From Tomocerus qinae (Eukaryota > Arthropoda > Collembola > Entomobryomorpha > Tomoceridae), in NCBI GenBank assembly GCA_020055645.1, contig CM034546.1:46748001-46812000 (forward strand): a stretch of DNA of 64,000 nucleotides, in the 5' to 3' direction. The position numbers were made by a program, and so were the translations under genes. Within the stretch, counting starts at the first letter, position 1, and every line of letters begins with the position of its first letter. The notes beneath the pieces are model-generated. The model was not told where the DNA came from, did not search any database, and saw nothing but the letters and a program-made list of their open reading frames with translations. This document shows, one piece after another, positions 60,181 to 64,000 of the stretch.

Positions 60181-61580
60181 AACTTATAATTTCGGAAAGT
60201 AACTACGCTAAAGTTTAGTTATTGGACACCCAATAGTATTACCTGTCTAATAGGGGAAGAACTAATTAACGGCAGAAACATAAATCAATTACGAACTAAT
60301 TACGTAGATGGATGGCTTCTAGGACAAGTGGGAGAATGAATATATCAAAGAAAAGTACCTACTTACACTTCTTACTAGAAATTAGTTGTAATTATTTATT
60401 CTTTTGTAAACTTGAAGTATTTCCTGCAAAGTGCACATACTACATACATTTGGGAGACAATTAAAATAGACTTCTATGACCTATCAATGATGATTAAATA
60501 TTATATTCGCGTTGTCTCATCCAGGGTATGAAAAAGGCAAAAAGGTACCTTTTTGGTTGCCTTTTTGCCTAACAAAATTATCAAAAAGGTGCATTTTTGC
60601 CATTAGATTATTTTAAATTAAATGAAATAAATTGCAATGTTATAATATGCTATGAAGTATAATAATAAAGAAATTGCAATATTAAAGTCTCATAGTCTCA
60701 GTCTCAAAGGAAAATTGTAATAACCCCAAAATCAATCACATCACAATACGGCTTTCACATTTGGTGAATGCTATAGCAAAATGCTCAGGTCTCACCTTTG
60801 AGACTTATCTGGTGAATCATAATCCCTCTAAAGGAAGGGGAACTTGATATAAATATTTTTGTTAGTTCTTCGACAGTTAAAAAAGGGTTATTGTAGCTTC
60901 ACCTAATCCAAGTTTTTCCAGGTGAGAGAAATCTGTTGCGTAGATAAAAAAGAAACTTAATTACAACTAATGAATTTGATTTACAAAAGGAACGAACGGA
61001 ATTAGTAAACCGCTACTTAATATTCGTGCTTTTGAACTGCTGTTCCGAAATCGTATTTCCATTTCCATGTATTATTCCGTCATAATATTATAAACTTGCT
61101 TCTTTAATATTTACTGTCATTTTCTTATACTACATTGTACTATGCACGTATACATAATATTATATACAATTACAGTAGACATTGTGGCAATACAGTATGA
61201 CTATGATGAAGATTGAATCGATGTCATATTATACTCAAATTAAACGTGTCCTGTTTAAAAGGTGTTGTGCATACAAACTTACCTCGAGTACCAAAAACTG
61301 AATGTGAAACTTGCAAATACATACTTATGAAGCTGTAATAGTGGTTTTGTTACACAACTTTATTTCAGTATTGTTTAGAGGAGGTAAAGCACAGATAAAT
61401 TGTATCAGTATGTAGAGAGAAAGCATATTATTGCTCATTTGTTAATACACTATCCTATATTATAACTTCTCATACAACTCAAGTAGCACAATTACATAAT
61501 ACAAAACAACTTAAGTAGCTATTAACGCAATGTAGATTTAGTTTGTGGTAGTTGAACATTCATTTTGACATTATTCTTTA

Positions 61581-61653
61581 CTAGTGAACCCAGCTAAGGG
61601 GGGGGAACCTAGCACACAAGGGAATTTCTGCAGGCCACCCATCACAGTAACAA
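61581..61653. mobile_element. Half copy of the TTACTGTGATGGG MITE
   Basis: ACTAGTGAACCCAGCTAAGG through CCACCCATCACAGTAA matches the right half of the element at 50869-51006. The left half is absent. Confidence 0.7.
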
Positions 61654-61919
61654 AATTAATGCCAAAACATCATCGGTACTTCACTAAGGTTATTATTAGG
61701 TTAACCAGTACTACATACTGTTATTTAATTCTACAAAAAAGGTGTGCAAACTGACACAAAGAAATCAAAGGGGCAGTAAAAAGTAAGAACAACTCTACAA
61801 AAAAATGCTAAAAATATAAAATAATTGTCGATGTAGCAGAAGTAATTTGGATTAGAAGTTTTGAAATGCCAATTGATACACACATATTACGATCATTACA
61901 AAATGTCCCCTTTCGCTAA

Positions 61920-62215
61920 TCATTTCCATTCAATCACCAATAATCAATATAATATGTAAATGTCTATTATTTTTGATGCTATAATAATTTATATGAAACA
62001 ACTCATTTCGGTCTAGAGGAAGTGAGCATGCGCATTTTGGTTTTAAGGAGCCCGCATATATCACGCCTGTAGTTGTTGGGGGAGGAGGAGGTGGTATCCA
62101 AAAGTGTTACGCAGTCAGCACTTGCGTTACAAATTGAGGAGGGGGTTTTGCGTTACGTAATGTATGCAGGTTTCCTAGGTTCTCCCTACCAGACATACAT
62201 ACATAGATAGATTGG
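61920..62215. repeat. Duplicated block, copy 2
   Basis: Same order of motifs as 51190-51480, moderately diverged. It ends in a short CATA repeat (ACATACATACATAGATAG). Confidence 0.65.
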
Positions 62216-62863
62216 TAAATTTATTGCTTTATCTCTTTTCTGTGTTTATAATATAAGAGATGTCTGCTACTGGATAAAAGCTTCGGCTTATGAAACTGTA
62301 AAGTTTTGACTTGATTTCATTTTGACACCAGCCTAATAGCACTTCAGTGAATATGAACATACCTACTCATTATAATACAACGTCAACTAACATTTCAATA
62401 CTTATTTACATTGTAATGTCTACCCACCAAACAAAAACACTTCGCTAACCTCAATGCAGCCGAATACTGCAAAATACATCAATTCACTCTTAACAGTATT
62501 TTCTACGGATATTCAACTACATATTTATTATTTTGGCTGTTGCAGCTATATAGGTACATCTATTTTGCCCACCATTGTACAGGAAATAAACGATGTTAGG
62601 AATATCCAAATTACCAATATATTTTAACTAGTTATAATATTTTTCATTTCCTATTGTCATCGATTATTCTACTTTAACCGCCAAGACAGTCAAACTAAGC
62701 TGATGATCTTCTCTTCTATTTATCTTCGATGAAAATACCAATAGCAAATTTCGAGAAAACATGAAATTATTTGCATAAAATGTATATATAAACTCCATGT
62801 TTTCAAAAGTCAAAAAGAAATGTCACTTATGAATTTTGATGTTGTATAATCAGCGGACAGACC

Positions 62864-63421
62864 ATGAAGCACACCAAAGGATCAAGAGTAACCAAAAAAT
62901 ACAAAGGTAAGCTTGAGAAATTTTAGTCAGTGGCTGACAAAATGTTCTACAGATAGTTTAAGATAATTCTTTGTACATAGTTGGTGTAAACTCCATACAA
63001 ACGCTAAAAAAAAGATACTAAACGTACTTAAGTACCAAGTCGGCCTCCATAGCTTTTATCATTTAGTAAGAAGACCAGCCCAGTTTTAAAACAACAGCAG
63101 CAAAACGGTATCTAGAATCCTAACTATTATACTAGTAAAACATGGTCGCATAAGAGAAGCCGTAGATTATCATTACATAATCACATACGAAAGAGAATAT
63201 GAGTAGGAAGGTAATGTTTGAATTACTGGAAAAGCAAATTGTTGGAATCCAATTATTAAGTTCCCCGAATCCAAACTTCTAGCGAGCCGGGAAAAAGCAA
63301 CCGGCGAAATCACTTCCGGTTTCACAGCCTTCCGCTCTCATAAACGACGAAATTGTTTCCCTCGTAGATTTGATTAAACCCCCTGAAGAAACAAATACAA
63401 ATGACTTAATACTAGTAAAAG
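62864..63421 (+). CDS. Possible 5' part of a gene running towards the right edge
   Basis: A short basic first exon (62864-62906, MKHTKGSRVTKKYK, donor AAAG|GTAAGC) can be joined in phase to 63287-63421. That segment encodes GKKQPAKSLPVSQPSALIND and an acidic LVDLIKPPEETN stretch up to a donor AAAAG|GTAAAT. The acceptor at 63286 is weak. A further open segment at 63569-63718 (RKWKCLPFIDVFQ) ends at a donor but does not join in phase. No family is recognised. Confidence 0.25.
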
Positions 63422-64000
63422 GTAAATATCTCATTTTCATGAAAATCCAAGTTTAAGAAATCTGACATCTGATAAACTAAAACTAAAGTTTTTAGTCAAC
63501 TATAGTAACATAATATTATACCCAAGATATGTGAATGTGAAAGTAATTCAATTCAGCATAATAAGGATGTGAGGAAATGGAAATGCTTGCCATTCATTGA
63601 TGTCTTTCAAAATGATTCGCTTCTACCAAAATTGCTTTTTTACCGCTTAACTCTACTGTTTCTGAGTTGTGTTTATAAACTGATGAGACATTATTATGAG
63701 GAAGTTAGTTGCCAAGGTAAACATGTAACGATCTCTGCCACCGTTGAATGCAGTAGAGACCTTACTATTAAATTGCTCAGGGATTACGGTCCATAATATG
63801 AGCTCCCCAGATAGTTCTCTTAATGATTCTTTACCAAATACTAATAATAAATAATATGTAATGAGTACCAAACCAGAATGCAGCCGATGTCCAGATGAAT
63901 CCAATAAAACGGGAATGACAACAGGAAATTATGAACACAAATATTACTTTACTACATGAGAATTCAACTCAATCTTTGTATCACATAATCAGACTTATTA
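63422..64000. other. Right edge, unresolved
   Basis: Apart from the open segment near 63569-63718, nothing firm can be assigned. Exons of the preceding candidate gene may lie beyond the window. Confidence 0.25.

Larger units (their letters stand above)
57400..61560. repeat. Segmental duplication, copy B (F-box upstream flank)
   Basis: The counterpart of 38990-41000, collinear but interrupted between about 57830 and 60180 by 2.3 kb absent from copy A. It lies upstream of the broken F-box gene, as copy A does for the intact one. Confidence 0.65.
60180..62863. other. Gene-free DNA
   Basis: The continuation of segmental copy B to about 61560, followed by a right-half MITE copy (61581-61653) and the second copy of the duplicated block (61920-62215). 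A palindrome of GGCAAAAAGGTACC type lies near 60530-60600. No gene seen. Confidence 0.4.

Overview
The window is eukaryotic nuclear DNA, AT-rich and sparsely genic, with GT-AG spliceosomal introns throughout. A peritrophin-type chitin-binding protein, a neuropeptide-type GPCR, a MATH-BTB protein and a duplicated F-box family point to an arthropod. A springtail (Collembola) is my best guess from the gene-family flavour, but that is inference only. No prokaryotic, organellar or rRNA/tRNA gene was found; the tRNA-like sequences are SINE-type repeats.

Layout. 0-13 kb: essentially gene-free and filled with repeats: a 983-bp TA-flanked element, old tRNA-SINE remnants, nested palindromes and a 1.4-kb element with about 420-bp inverted ends. 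13.4-15.9 kb: an unrecognised two-exon gene (Asp/Thr repeats, Gly-rich linker, Cys-rich end) whose intron holds a second member of that long-TIR family, itself carrying a smaller nested MITE. 18.3-19.1 kb: an orphan secreted protein. 21.5-22.3 kb: a minisatellite built from the same unit as the nested MITE. 24.3-30.2 kb: a complete six-exon class-A GPCR of orexin/allatotropin-receptor type (406 aa by my splice model), with MITEs in two introns and a SINE fragment in an exon. 30.2-32 kb: a three-level nest of repeats including a hAT-like MITE with a perfect 8-bp target duplication. 33.2-33.7 kb: a small secreted chitin-binding protein. 35.5-37.6 kb: an intact three-exon F-box gene on the minus strand. 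43.2-44.2 kb: a decayed LINE. 45.6-47.3 kb: a seven-exon MATH-BTB gene with one apparent frame disruption. 49.9-50.3 kb: a small orphan ORF. 51.9-56.5 kb: a second F-box copy, broken by a 136-bp insertion copied from its own 3' end and carrying a 1.8-kb tandem SINE array in intron 1. 57-64 kb: diverged duplicate of the 39-41 kb region plus more repeats, with exon-like segments near the right edge.

The genes do not form a pathway. The coherent themes are (i) segmental duplication of an F-box locus with its upstream flank, and (ii) several short inverted-repeat element families that sit in introns and at splice sites. F-box and MATH-BTB proteins are both typically ubiquitin-ligase substrate adaptors, families that expand quickly in many invertebrates. 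All exon structures were built by eye from splice signals and reading-frame phase, without transcript data.
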